Below are positions 53,495 through 62,628 of a DNA stretch of 64,000 nucleotides, in pieces (the first letter of the stretch is position 1; the number at the start of each line of letters is the position of its first letter). The DNA is from Pseudomonas cerasi (GTDB lineage Bacteria > Pseudomonadota > Gammaproteobacteria > Pseudomonadales > Pseudomonadaceae). A program made the translations under genes and the position numbers. Where the stretch lies: the NCBI RefSeq assembly GCF_900074915.1, contig NZ_LT222319.1:4559001-4623000 (forward strand), read 5' to 3'. The notes beneath the pieces are model-generated. The model ran no database searches. It saw only the letters and a program-made list of their open reading frames with translations, and had not been told where the DNA came from.

Positions 53495-54412
53495 TTAGAA
53501 ATAACCCTGACGTTTCTTTTCTTCCATCGAGCCAGCGCCGTCATGGTCAATGACCCGGCCCTGGCGCTCGGAAGTTCGCGTCAGCAACATTTCCTGAATG
53601 ATGTCGGTCAGGCTGGTCGCTTCGGACTCGACAGCACCGGTCAGCGGGTAGCAGCCGAGGGTGCGGAAACGGACCTTTTTCTTGACGATGCGCGACTTCT
53701 CTTCATCGGTGAGATGCTCGAGGATGCGCTCGTCGTCGATCATGATCAGCGTGCCGTTCTTCTCGATGACGTCGCGCTCGGCGGCGAAATACAGCGGCAC
53801 GATCGGGATGCCTTCGAGGTAGATGTACTGCCAGATGTCCAGCTCGGTCCAGTTGGAGAGCGGGAACACACGGATCGACTCGCCTTTGTTGACGTTGCCG
53901 TTGTAGACGTTCCACAGCTCGGGACGCTGGTTTTTCGGGTCCCAGCGGTGCTTGCTGTCGCGGAACGAGTAGACGCGTTCCTTGGCCCGGGACTTTTCTT
54001 CATCGCGTCGGGCACCGCCAAAGGCGGCGTCGAAACCATGCTTGTCGAGCGCCTGCTTCAGGCCCTCGGTCTTCATGATGTCGGTGTGTTTGGCACTGCC
54101 GTGGGTGAACGGGTTGATGCCCTGTGCCACGCCATCGGGGTTGATGTGGGTGATCAGGTCCAGCCCCATTTCCTCGACCATCTGGTCGCGGAAGCGATAC
54201 ATCTCCTGGAATTTCCAGCGCGTATCGACGTGCATGACCGGGAATGGCAGTTTACCGGGGAAGAATGCCTTGCGCGCCAGGTGCAGCATCACGGCCGAAT
54301 CCTTGCCGATCGAGTACAGCATCACCGGGTTATCGAACTCGGCGGCGACCTCGCGGATGATGTGGATGCTTTCCGCCTCCAGCTGTTTCAGATGCGTCAG
54401 TTTGTCAACCAT
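53495..54412 (-). CDS. cysD: Sulfate adenylyltransferase subunit CysD
   Basis: A 305-residue PP-loop ATP pyrophosphatase. The PP motif is LYSIGKDSAVMLHLA, and FDAAFGGARRDEEKSRAKER is the conserved active-site block. With CysN it makes APS from sulfate and ATP for cysteine synthesis. The 153 bases upstream hold no gene; they are AT-rich near 54515-54545 and may contain the promoter. Confidence 0.97.
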   Translation of the reverse strand: MVDKLTHLKQLEAESIHIIREVAAEFDNPVMLYSIGKDSAVMLHLARKAFFPGKLPFPVMHVDTRWKFQEMYRFRDQMVEEMGLDLITHINPDGVAQGINPFTHGSAKHTDIMKTEGLKQALDKHGFDAAFGGARRDEEKSRAKERVYSFRDSKHRWDPKNQRPELWNVYNGNVNKGESIRVFPLSNWTELDIWQYIYLEGIPIVPLYFAAERDVIEKNGTLIMIDDERILEHLTDEEKSRIVKKKVRFRTLGCYPLTGAVESEATSLTDIIQEMLLTRTSERQGRVIDHDGAGSMEEKKRQGYF

Positions 54413-54565
54413 GGCTACTCACGGATTGCGTTCGTTATGGACCGGGAAACCCCGGGGCGGCCAGCGGGCCGTATTCGAGCCGGGCACTTTAACATGCGTG
54501 ATATCGCTAATCAGCGATGCAGCTAGATCGAAACGATCTATGCATATGCCCTGCTGTTTGATCGT

Positions 54566-55324
54566 TCAAATCGGGTTCGGGCAGTCGATGAAGATATGCT
54601 CGAGCGCAAACCGTCGCGCCAGATAATCGCCCAGCGCCTGCACGCCATAGCGCTCGGTGGCATGATGACCGGCCGCAATGAAGCTGATGTCATTCTCGCG
54701 TGCGCTATGAAACGTCTGCTCTGACGCTTCGCCACTGAGGAACAGATCGACACCTTCCAGCACTGCCTGATCAATGTAGTTCTGACCACCGCCCGTGCAC
54801 CAGCCGACACGGCGAATCATCTGACTGCCTTCGATGAGCAATGGCTCACGCCCCAGCGCATCCTGCACGCGACGGGCAAAATCCCGCGCAGTCATGGGCT
54901 CGGACAACGAGCCGATCAACCCGACCACACGCGGGTTTTCAGGGTCCAGAGGGCCTTCGACCGTGATGTCCAGTTGACGCGCCAGTTGCACGTTGTTGCC
55001 CACTTCGGGATGCACATCCAGCGGCAGATGATAGGCCAGCAGGCTGATGTCGTGTTTGAGCAAGGTCTTCAGGCGACGCTGCTTCATGCCGACGACACAC
55101 GGGTTTTCGCCCTTCCAGAAATAACCGTGGTGAACCAGAACCAGATCAGCCTGGGCATCGACTGCCGCATCCAGCAGGGCCTGACTGGCCGTCACGCCGC
55201 TGACGATGCGCATGACTTGCGGCCGCCCTTCGACCTGCAGGCCATTGGGGCAGTAATCCTGAATCCGGGCACTGTTCAGATAGCGGTCGGCTTCTTCGAC
55301 CAGGGTGCTCAGGGCAACAGCCAT
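54566..55324 (-). CDS. Nif3-like dinuclear metal centre hexameric protein
   Basis: A 252-residue protein of the YbgI/Nif3 family. Metal-binding residues appear in LVLVHHGYFWKGE, SLLAYHLPLDVHPEVGNNVQLA and SFIAAGHHATERYGVQALG. Crystal structures of relatives show toroidal hexamers with two metals, and GTP cyclohydrolase or hydrolase roles have been proposed but not settled. It is divergent from algW. Confidence 0.93.
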   Translation of the reverse strand: MAVALSTLVEEADRYLNSARIQDYCPNGLQVEGRPQVMRIVSGVTASQALLDAAVDAQADLVLVHHGYFWKGENPCVVGMKQRRLKTLLKHDISLLAYHLPLDVHPEVGNNVQLARQLDITVEGPLDPENPRVVGLIGSLSEPMTARDFARRVQDALGREPLLIEGSQMIRRVGWCTGGGQNYIDQAVLEGVDLFLSGEASEQTFHSARENDISFIAAGHHATERYGVQALGDYLARRFALEHIFIDCPNPI

Positions 55325-55435
55325 AAAAGACTCCTAAATATGCAGTTCAGAGCTGCGTTGTACTCGTATAATGCCCGCCATTATGGCGCACCCGTGGCAA
55401 AACTTTCTGCGCCCGCAACCATCAGGACTTGTTAA

Positions 55436-56596
55436 ATGTTCAAGGCACTGCGTTTTTTCGGCTGGCCATTGCTGGCTGGCGTGCTTATCGCCATGCTGAT
55501 TATTCAGCGCTATCCGCAGTGGGTCGGTCTGCCGAGCCTGGATGTCAATCTGCAACAGGCCCCACAGACCACCAACGTCATGCAAGGTCCGTCTTCCTAT
55601 GCCGACGCGGTCATTGCCGCAGCGCCCGCGGTGGTCAACCTCTATACCACCAAGATGGTCAACAAGGGCAACAACCCGCTTTTCGAAGACCCGCAGTTCC
55701 GCCGCTTCTTCGGCGACAACACGCCCAAGCAGAAGCGTATGGAATCGAGCCTGGGTTCTGGCGTGATGATGAGCCCTGAAGGCTACATACTGACCAACAA
55801 CCACGTCACCACTGGCGCGGACCAGATCGTGGTAGCGCTAAAAGACGGCCGCGAAACCATTGCCCGGGTCATCGGCAATGACCCGGAAACCGACCTGGCG
55901 GTGCTCAAGATCGATTTGAAAAACCTGCCCGCGATTACCATCGCGCGCTCTGACAGCATCCGCATCGGCGATGTTGCGCTGGCGATCGGCAACCCGTTCG
56001 GGGTCGGCCAGACCGTGACCATGGGGATCATCAGTGCCACCGGGCGCAATCAATTGGGCCTCAACACTTATGAAGACTTCATTCAGACCGATGCGGCCAT
56101 CAACCCGGGTAACTCGGGCGGTGCGCTGGTAGACGCCAGCGGCAATCTGATCGGTATCAATACCGCGATTTTTTCCAAGTCCGGAGGCTCCCAGGGCATC
56201 GGCTTCGCTATTCCGACCAAATTGGCAATGGATGTCATGAAGTCGATCATCGAGCACGGTCAGGTCATTCGTGGCTGGCTGGGCATCGAAGTTCAACCCC
56301 TGACCCAGGAACTGGCCGAATCCTTCGGGCTGAAGGATCGTCCAGGTATCGTTGTGGCCGGCATCTTCCGCGACGGACCGGCGCAGAAAGCAGGCCTGCA
56401 ACTGGGCGACGTGATCCTGAGCATCAATGGCGAACCTGCCGGCGACGGTCGTCGCTCGATGAACCAGGTGGCGCGCACCAAACCCAAGGACAAGATTGCT
56501 ATCGACGTGATGCGCAACGGCAAGGAGATGCGCTTGAGCGCCGAAGTCGGCCTACGCCCACCACCCGCCCCGACACCCGCCGCAGCGCCGGAGTGA
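55436..56596 (+). CDS. algW: Periplasmic site-1 serine protease AlgW (DegS-like)
   Basis: A 386-residue protease anchored by one N-terminal helix (FFGWPLLAGVLIAMLII). The catalytic triad is visible as His123 (LTNNHVTTG), Asp153 (PETDLAVLK) and Ser227 (NPGNSGGALV). One PDZ domain follows (about residues 270-365). In P. aeruginosa AlgW senses misfolded envelope proteins and starts MucA cleavage, releasing AlgU for alginate synthesis. The alanine/proline-rich tail is disordered. It is followed by the REP array. Confidence 0.95.
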   Translation: MFKALRFFGWPLLAGVLIAMLIIQRYPQWVGLPSLDVNLQQAPQTTNVMQGPSSYADAVIAAAPAVVNLYTTKMVNKGNNPLFEDPQFRRFFGDNTPKQKRMESSLGSGVMMSPEGYILTNNHVTTGADQIVVALKDGRETIARVIGNDPETDLAVLKIDLKNLPAITIARSDSIRIGDVALAIGNPFGVGQTVTMGIISATGRNQLGLNTYEDFIQTDAAINPGNSGGALVDASGNLIGINTAIFSKSGGSQGIGFAIPTKLAMDVMKSIIEHGQVIRGWLGIEVQPLTQELAESFGLKDRPGIVVAGIFRDGPAQKAGLQLGDVILSINGEPAGDGRRSMNQVARTKPKDKIAIDVMRNGKEMRLSAEVGLRPPPAPTPAAAPE

Positions 56597-56681
56597 TGCG
56601 CCATTACCTGAAAGTGCGGTACAGCACAGATCTGTGACGCCGGGAATAAAGGGCGTCCGGGCTTCTGCCCGAAGTGCGTGG

Positions 56682-57338
56682 GGGGCGAGCTTGCTCGCGA
56701 ATACGGTGTTTCAGTCGATGCATTTTCGGCGCTTGTGCAGGCCTTTTCGCGAGCAAGCTCGCTCCCACAGGTCCGGAGTGTTTTCAAGCCATGCGAGACA
56801 CTCACACAGGTCCGGGATGTTTCAAGCCATGCGAGACACTCACACAGGTCCGAAGTGTTTCAAACCATGTGGATGCTCTGCGGCATCGATGATCCTGTGG
56901 GAGCGAGCTTGCTCGCGAATACGGTGTTTCAATCGATGCATTTTCGGCGCTTGTGCAGGCCCTTTCGCGAGCAAGCTCGCGAATACGGTGTTTCAGTCGA
57001 TGCATTTTCGGCGCTTGTGCAGGCCCTTTCGCGAGCAAGCTCGCTCCCACAGGTCCGGGCTGTTTCAAGCCATGCGAGACACTCACACGGGTCCGAAGTG
57101 TTTCAAGCCATGTGGATGCTCTGCGGCAGCGATGATCTTGTGGGAGCGAGCTTGCTCGCGAAGGCGGATTACCTGATCAATGGAGTTTCAGAGGCTGAAC
57201 GGGCCTCTTCGCGAGCAAGCTCGCTCCCACACAGGTCCGGGGTGTTTTCGAGCCGTTTGGATTACTCACATAGGTCGGCGGTGTTTCCAGGCCATGCGGA
57301 TGCTCTGCGGCATCGATGATCCTGTGGCAGCGCAAGGT
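56682..57338. repeat. REP/BIME array with two interleaved repeat families
   Basis: Seven REP cores lie at 56682-56701(+), 56746-56768(-), 56897-56919(+), 56964-56983 (fused -/+), 57028-57050(-), 57140-57162(+) and 57208-57230(-). Pairs enclose a 44-base spacer beginning ATACGGTGTTTCA; a 64-base unit is tandemly duplicated at about 56917-57047 and shares the fused REP. Between them are seven copies of another repeat starting AGGTCCG, at 56769, 56808, 56846, 57051, 57089, 57233 and 57272. The long ORFs here reflect a lack of stops in repeats and are not genes. Confidence 0.9.
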
Positions 57339-57359
57339 CAGCCCGTTTTCGGGCTGACC
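57336..57359 (-). terminator. Hairpin after hisC
   Basis: GGTCAGCCCG pairs perfectly with CGGGCTGACC around TTTT, 11 bases beyond the hisC stop. No strong T-run follows, so termination may be partial or factor-dependent. Confidence 0.55.
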
Positions 57360-57369
57360 GATCCGCGCC

Positions 57370-58422
57370 TCAGATGTCGCTCAGACCTTCCAGCAACGCC
57401 TGATGCTGCTCTGGCGTGCCGATGCTGATACGCAGGAACTGGGCGATTCGCTGCTGTTTGAAGTGGCGGACGATGACGCCCTGCTCGCGCAGTTTGGCGG
57501 CCAGTGCTGCGGCATCGTGTTGCGGGTGGCGAGCGAAGATGAAGTTGGCTGCCGATGGCAGCACTTCAAAGCCCTTGCCCTGCAACTGCTCGACCAGCGC
57601 CTCGCGGCTTTCGATGACCTTGTTGCGGGTCGTCTCGAAGTGCTCGCGATCCTCGAAAGCCGCTGCCCCTCCCACATTGGCCATGCGATCCAGCGGGTAG
57701 GAGTTGAAGCTATTCTTGACCCGCTCCAGCGCCTCGATCAGGTCAGGATGCCCCACCGCCAGGCCGACGCGCAGACCGGCCAGCGAGCGCGACTTGGACA
57801 GGGTCTGGGTGACCAGCAGGTTCGGGTAACGGTCGATCAGCGTAATGGCTGTCTCGCCACCAAAGTCGATATACGCTTCATCGACGACCACCACCGAATC
57901 CGGGCTGGCCTTGATGATCTGCTCAACCTTGTCCAGACCGAGCAGGCAACCCGTCGGCGCATTCGGGTTGGGGAAGATGATCCCGGCATTCGGCTTGGCA
58001 TAGTCCACAGCACGGATCTTGAACTGCTCGTCCAGCGGGACCGTTTCATAGTCGATGCCATACAGGCCGCAATACACCGGATAGAAGCTGTAGCTGATAT
58101 CCGGGAACAGCAGCGGAGCATCGTGCTGAAACAAAGCGTGGAAAATGTGCGCCAGCACTTCATCCGAGCCATTACCCAGGAACACCTGATTGGGCTGCAC
58201 CTTGTAGTAATCGGCGACAGCGTGCTTGAGCAGATCGCTGTTGGGGTCCGGGTACAGACGCAAGTCGTCGGTCAGCGCAGCGCGCATGGCGTCGATGGCC
58301 TTTGGCGAAGGGCCATACGGGTTTTCATTGGTATTAAGCTTGACCAGTCGGGTCAGCTTCGGCTGTTCGCCCGGCACATAAGGCACCAGATCGCTGACAA
58401 AAGGGCTCCAGAATTTGCTCAT
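57370..58422 (-). CDS. hisC: Histidinol-phosphate aminotransferase
   Basis: A 350-residue fold-type I PLP enzyme. Lys210 in TQTLSKSRSLAGLR binds PLP; NTNENPYGPSP and VFLGNGSDEVL are substrate and cofactor segments, and VVDEAYIDFGG carries the conserved Asp and Tyr. It converts imidazole-acetol phosphate to histidinol phosphate. Its ATG overlaps the hisD stop as TAATG. Confidence 0.96.
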   Translation of the reverse strand: MSKFWSPFVSDLVPYVPGEQPKLTRLVKLNTNENPYGPSPKAIDAMRAALTDDLRLYPDPNSDLLKHAVADYYKVQPNQVFLGNGSDEVLAHIFHALFQHDAPLLFPDISYSFYPVYCGLYGIDYETVPLDEQFKIRAVDYAKPNAGIIFPNPNAPTGCLLGLDKVEQIIKASPDSVVVVDEAYIDFGGETAITLIDRYPNLLVTQTLSKSRSLAGLRVGLAVGHPDLIEALERVKNSFNSYPLDRMANVGGAAAFEDREHFETTRNKVIESREALVEQLQGKGFEVLPSAANFIFARHPQHDAAALAAKLREQGVIVRHFKQQRIAQFLRISIGTPEQHQALLEGLSDI

Positions 58423-59768
58423 TATTTGCCGTCCTCTGTGTTGCCTGCTTTCCAGTCAGGGTCAGTGATTCGATATTCGGCACTGCGCGCGTGGCCGCTC
58501 AGGGATTCGCCACGAGCCAGCACGGACGCTGTCTTGCCCAGCTCGGACGCACCTTGCGGCGAGCAATAGATGATCGACGAGCGCTTCTGGAAATCGTAGA
58601 CGCCCAGCGGCGAAGAGAAACGCGCCGTACCAGAGGTCGGCAACACATGGTTGGGACCTGCGCAGTAGTCGCCCAGTGCTTCGGAGGTGTGGCGCCCCAT
58701 GAAGATCGCACCCGCATGGCGGATCTGCGGCAGCCAGGCTTCCGGATCGGCGACCGACAGTTCAAGGTGCTCGGGCGCAATGCGATTGGCGACTTCGATA
58801 GCCTGGGCCATGTCAGCCACCTTTATCAGCGCACCGCGGCCATTGATCGACGTTTCGACGATGGCCGCCCGCTCCATGGTCGGTAGCAGACGGGTGATGC
58901 TGGCGGCGACCTTGTCGAGAAATTCGGCATCCGGACTGACCAGAATGGCCTGGGCGTCTTCGTCGTGCTCGGCCTGGGAGAACAGGTCCATGGCAATCCA
59001 GTCAGGATCGGTCTGGCCGTCACACACCACCAGAATCTCGGAAGGACCGGCGATCATGTCGATCCCCACCTGACCGAACACATGACGCTTGGCGGTCGCC
59101 ACGTAAATGTTGCCAGGACCGACCACCTTGTCGACTTTCGGCACGCTTTCAGTGCCGTACGCCAGCGCGGCAACAGCTTGCGCCCCGCCGATGGTGAACA
59201 CCCGGTCAACCCCTGCAATACAGGCAGCGGCCAGCACCAGCTCGTTGATTTCACCACGCGGCGTCGGCACGACCATGACCACTTCGGTCACGCCTGCCAC
59301 CTTGGCCGGTATAGCGTTCATCAATACCGAAGACGGGTAGGAAGCCTTGCCACCCGGCACGTACAGGCCTGCACGGTCCAGCGGCGTGACCTTCTGGCCC
59401 AGCACCGTGCCGTCGGCCTCGGTGTAGCTCCAGGAATCCTGCTTCTGCTTTTCGTGGTAGCTGCGTACACGCTCGGCGGCCTTTTCCAAGGCTTCGCGCT
59501 GAACCGGGGTAATGCGCGTCAACGCCAGCTCCAGGCGCTGGCGAGGCAGGATCAGGTCGGCCATCGACGCAACCTGTAGCCCGTCAAACTTCTGGGTGAA
59601 CTCGACCAGCGCCGCGTCGCCCCGCTCACGCACCGCCTTGATGATGTCGAGCACGCGCTGGTTGACCGAATCGTCAGACACACTTTCCCAGCTCAGCAGA
59701 TGATCCAGATGTCGTGCGAAATCCGGGTCAGCAGCGTCGAGTCGGCGAATTGCAGTGGGAGTGGTCAT
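58422..59768 (-). CDS. hisD: Histidinol dehydrogenase
   Basis: A 448-residue zinc enzyme that performs the last two oxidations of histidine synthesis. YVPGGKASYPSSVLMNAIPA, GAQAVAALAYGTE, VGPGNIYVATAKR and AGPSEILV are diagnostic, and GHTSEALGDY-type residues (MGRHTSEALGDYCAGPNHVLPT) bind zinc and substrate. It lies 123 bases after hisG on the same strand. Confidence 0.97.
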   Translation of the reverse strand: MTTPTAIRRLDAADPDFARHLDHLLSWESVSDDSVNQRVLDIIKAVRERGDAALVEFTQKFDGLQVASMADLILPRQRLELALTRITPVQREALEKAAERVRSYHEKQKQDSWSYTEADGTVLGQKVTPLDRAGLYVPGGKASYPSSVLMNAIPAKVAGVTEVVMVVPTPRGEINELVLAAACIAGVDRVFTIGGAQAVAALAYGTESVPKVDKVVGPGNIYVATAKRHVFGQVGIDMIAGPSEILVVCDGQTDPDWIAMDLFSQAEHDEDAQAILVSPDAEFLDKVAASITRLLPTMERAAIVETSINGRGALIKVADMAQAIEVANRIAPEHLELSVADPEAWLPQIRHAGAIFMGRHTSEALGDYCAGPNHVLPTSGTARFSSPLGVYDFQKRSSIIYCSPQGASELGKTASVLARGESLSGHARSAEYRITDPDWKAGNTEDGK

Positions 59769-59891
59769 AGCGGGGCCTCAATAATTGGCGGATGCTCAGG
59801 AGCCTAAAGCTACCAAGCTATCCGCGCAGGCACCTGAGAAATTTGGCTATGACACGGATAGCTGGACGCAACTCAACGTTGCGTGAAGGGA

Positions 59892-60527
59892 TCAGCTACG
59901 GTGTCGCGACTCCACTGCCTTGCGCAGGGTGTCGATGAGGGCCTGGATACGTGCGTGCTGCATCTTCATGGAGGCCTTGTTGACCACCAGACGCGAACTG
60001 ATGGTCGCGATCAGTTCCTGAGGCTCGAGGCCGTTGGCGCGCAAGGTGTTACCGGTGTCGACCACATCGATGATCTTGTCTGCCAGGCCAATCAGCGGTG
60101 CCAGCTCCATGGAGCCGTACAACTTGATGATATCGACCTGACGGCCCTGCTCGGCGTAGTAACGCTTGGCAACGTTGACGAACTTGGTAGCCACGCGCAG
60201 ACGGCCCTTGGGCTCGACCGCACCGATGGCGCCAGCGGTCATCAGCTTGCACTTGGCAATCTGCAGGTCCAGCGGCTCATAGAGGCCCTGACCGGTGTAT
60301 TCCATCAACACATCCTTGCCCGCGACACCCAGATCGGCGGCACCATGCTCGACATAGGTCGGCACGTCGGTGGCGCGCACGATCAGCAGGCGCACATCGG
60401 CCTGAGTCGTGGGGATGATGAGCTTGCGGCTCTTGTCCGGATTCTCGGTCGGCACGATGCCCGCTTCAGCGAGAAGCGGCAGGGTGTCATCAAGAATGCG
60501 GCCCTTGGACAGTGCGATGGTCAACAT
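59892..60527 (-). CDS. hisG: ATP phosphoribosyltransferase, short form
   Basis: A 211-residue HisG that catalyses the first step of histidine synthesis. LTIALSKGRILDDTLPLL starts it and VDTGNTLRANGLEP is the PRPP-binding motif. It lacks the C-terminal regulatory domain of the 300-residue form, so by family rule it needs HisZ, which is not in this window. It is 153 bases after murA. Confidence 0.96.
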   Translation of the reverse strand: MLTIALSKGRILDDTLPLLAEAGIVPTENPDKSRKLIIPTTQADVRLLIVRATDVPTYVEHGAADLGVAGKDVLMEYTGQGLYEPLDLQIAKCKLMTAGAIGAVEPKGRLRVATKFVNVAKRYYAEQGRQVDIIKLYGSMELAPLIGLADKIIDVVDTGNTLRANGLEPQELIATISSRLVVNKASMKMQHARIQALIDTLRKAVESRHRS

Positions 60528-60643
60528 GGGAAACGTAAGTCCTTATCAGGAAACTTTTGTCACGACGCAAGCGGCGCATGACAACCCTCAGGCCTGTTGA
60601 CCTGAAGTGAAACGAATCAGAAATCACACCCGCGACAGAACAG

Positions 60644-60674
60644 GCGGCCCCGATGCCAGCGGCATCAGGGCCGC
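60644..60674 (-). terminator. Strong hairpin after murA
   Basis: GCGGCCCC plus GATGCC pairs with GGCATC plus GGGCCGC around AGC, 6 bases past the murA stop. No T-run follows, so it may attenuate or protect the transcript end before hisG. Confidence 0.45.
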
Positions 60675-60680
60675 GTGCTG

Positions 60681-61946
60681 CTAGCCCGGAACGCGGCGGA
60701 TCTTGGCACCCAGCATTTGCAGCTTCTCTTCGATGCACTCGTAACCACGGTCTATGTGGTAGATGCGGTCGATCAGCGTGTCGCCCTGAGCGACCAGCGC
60801 CGAGATCACCAGACTGGCCGATGCACGCAGGTCGGTCGCCATGACTGGCGCGCCCTTGAGTACTTCGGTGCCGGTGACAATGGCGGTGTTGCCTTCAACC
60901 TGAATCTGAGCACCCATGCGGTGCATTTCATACACGTGCATGAAGCGATTTTCGAAGATGGTCTCGATGACCGCCCCCGTGCCTTCGGCAATCGCGTTGA
61001 GCGAAATGAACTGCGCCTGCATGTCGGTCGGGAACGCCGGGTAAGGCGCGGTACGCACATTGACCGCCTTTGGACGCTTGCCGTGCATGTTCAGCTCGAT
61101 CCAGTCTTCACCGGTCGTGACTTCAGCACCTGCCTCCTGAAGCTTGAGCAGCACAGCTTCGAGGATGGTCGGATCGGTGTCCTTGACCTTGACGCGACCG
61201 CCGGTAACAGCAGCGGCCACCAGGTAGGTGCCGGTCTCGATACGGTCAGGCATGACCTTGTAAGTGGCCGGGCCCAGACGCTTGACGCCATCGATGGTGA
61301 TGGTGTCGGTGCCTGCACCGTGAATCTTGGCGCCCATTGCGATCAGGAAGTTGGCCAGATCGACAACCTCGGGCTCGCGTGCGGCGTTCTGCAGCACGCT
61401 GCGACCGTTGGCGAGGCTGGCTGCCATCATGATGTTCTCAGTACCGGTCACGCTCACGGTATCGAAGAAGAAGTTGGCACCGCGCAAGCCACCCTCGGGT
61501 GCCTTGGCCTTGATGTAGCCACCTTCGACGTCGATGATCGCGCCCATGGCTTCAAGACCACGGATGTGCAGGTCGACCGGACGCGAACCGATGGCACAGC
61601 CGCCTGGCAGAGCCACTTCGGCCTCACCGAATCGAGCGACCATCGGGCCCAGCACCAGAATCGACGCACGCATGGTTTTCACCAGCTCGTACGGGGCGAC
61701 CAGGGTCTTGATGGTGCGCGGATCGATTTCGACACTGAGCTTTTCATCGATGACAGGCTCGATGCCCATGCGACCGAACAGCTCGATCATGGTCGTGATG
61801 TCGTGCAGGTGCGGCAGGTTCTGAACGGTGACGGGTCCGTCCGCCAGCAACGTGGCGGCAAGGATCGGCAGGGCAGAGTTCTTTGCCCCGGAAATGCGAA
61901 TTTCGCCATCAAGACGAACGCCGCCGGTAATAATCAATTTATCCAT
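60681..61946 (-). CDS. murA: UDP-N-acetylglucosamine 1-carboxyvinyltransferase
   Basis: A 421-residue enzyme that starts peptidoglycan precursor synthesis by adding enolpyruvate to UDP-GlcNAc. ISGAKNSALPILAATLLADG is the N-terminal signature and Cys117 in PGGCAIGSRPVD is the residue alkylated by fosfomycin. The gene follows ibaG by 22 bases, a conserved pairing. Confidence 0.98.
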   Translation of the reverse strand: MDKLIITGGVRLDGEIRISGAKNSALPILAATLLADGPVTVQNLPHLHDITTMIELFGRMGIEPVIDEKLSVEIDPRTIKTLVAPYELVKTMRASILVLGPMVARFGEAEVALPGGCAIGSRPVDLHIRGLEAMGAIIDVEGGYIKAKAPEGGLRGANFFFDTVSVTGTENIMMAASLANGRSVLQNAAREPEVVDLANFLIAMGAKIHGAGTDTITIDGVKRLGPATYKVMPDRIETGTYLVAAAVTGGRVKVKDTDPTILEAVLLKLQEAGAEVTTGEDWIELNMHGKRPKAVNVRTAPYPAFPTDMQAQFISLNAIAEGTGAVIETIFENRFMHVYEMHRMGAQIQVEGNTAIVTGTEVLKGAPVMATDLRASASLVISALVAQGDTLIDRIYHIDRGYECIEEKLQMLGAKIRRVPG

Positions 61947-61968
61947 TAGAGTCTCGACACCAATTGGC

Positions 61969-62208
61969 TCAGGAACGCTCGGCCCATGCGGCGCGGCTGA
62001 AAAATTTCATGGTCACCGCGTGGATGCTGCCATCGGCAATCCAGGGGTTCAGATGGGTATAAATCTGTTGCTGACGTTTGACCGGGCTCAGGCCGGCCAA
62101 CTCGTCGCTGATGATGTTCAACTGGAAGTTGCAGCCTTCGCCTTCGACTTCCACTTTGATTTCCGGCAGCTTTCCTTCAAGGAAGCTTTTAACTTCTACG
62201 GCCTGCAT
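61969..62208 (-). CDS. ibaG: BolA/IbaG family protein
   Basis: A 79-residue BolA-type protein. MQAVEVKSFLEGKLPEIKVEVEGEGC starts it, followed by the helix-turn with PVKRQQQIYTHLNPWIADGSIHAV. IbaG binds iron-sulfur clusters with monothiol glutaredoxin and responds to acid in E. coli. The conserved mla-ibaG-murA order is kept. The start at 62208 matches relatives. Confidence 0.9.
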   Translation of the reverse strand: MQAVEVKSFLEGKLPEIKVEVEGEGCNFQLNIISDELAGLSPVKRQQQIYTHLNPWIADGSIHAVTMKFFSRAAWAERS

Positions 62209-62256
62209 GCTTAACCTCGATCGGCGCTGTACGCGCGCGGGTCTGGCATCATACAA

Positions 62257-62312
62257 AAAAAGCCCATGTTATGCGAAGCCCGACAAGCAGGTCCCGGATA
62301 AAGGGCTTTTCG
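62257..62312 (-). terminator. Terminator-like element between mlaB and ibaG
   Basis: On the minus strand AAAAGCCC pairs with GGGCTTTTTTT across a loop of about 37 bases that contains a smaller CCGGG/CCTG helix. The T-run is strong but the loop is long, so termination may be partial. Confidence 0.5.
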
Positions 62313-62322
62313 ATGATGCCTT

Positions 62323-62628
62323 TCAGTGGGCGTCCAGCAGCTCGGTCAAACCTGATACGCGAGCTATCTGGCGCATGTCTTCGGGGAGTGCGCGGATGGT
62401 CATCGACTTGCCCGCATCCCGGGCGTCGCGCATGAACGCCAGCAACAAGGCCAGGCCGACGCTGCTGGACTTCTCGACACCCGAACAGTCAAGCGTGAGG
62501 TCTGCGAGATCACCGGACTTGATCAGTGCCGCACCCTGCTTGCGCAGTTGCGGCCCTGTACGGTAATCCAGCACACCGATCAGCCTGAGCTCACCCGGCC
62601 CGACGAGGCGGACGGCAGATTCGGTCAT
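62323..62628 (-). CDS. mlaB: STAS-domain protein MlaB
   Basis: A 101-residue STAS protein (LRLIGVLDYRTGPQLRKQG, LTLDCSGVEKSSSVGLALLLAF) that binds the MlaF ATPase and stabilises the MlaFEDB complex. The ATG overlaps the mlaC stop as ATGA. Confidence 0.92.
   Translation of the reverse strand: MTESAVRLVGPGELRLIGVLDYRTGPQLRKQGAALIKSGDLADLTLDCSGVEKSSSVGLALLLAFMRDARDAGKSMTIRALPEDMRQIARVSGLTELLDAH

Noticed and set aside
56634..57319. Open frames of 180-213 codons across the REP array in several frames
   Set aside because: The frames consist of repeated peptides from the DNA repeats, lack a Shine-Dalgarno, and arise because the repeat units hold few stops.
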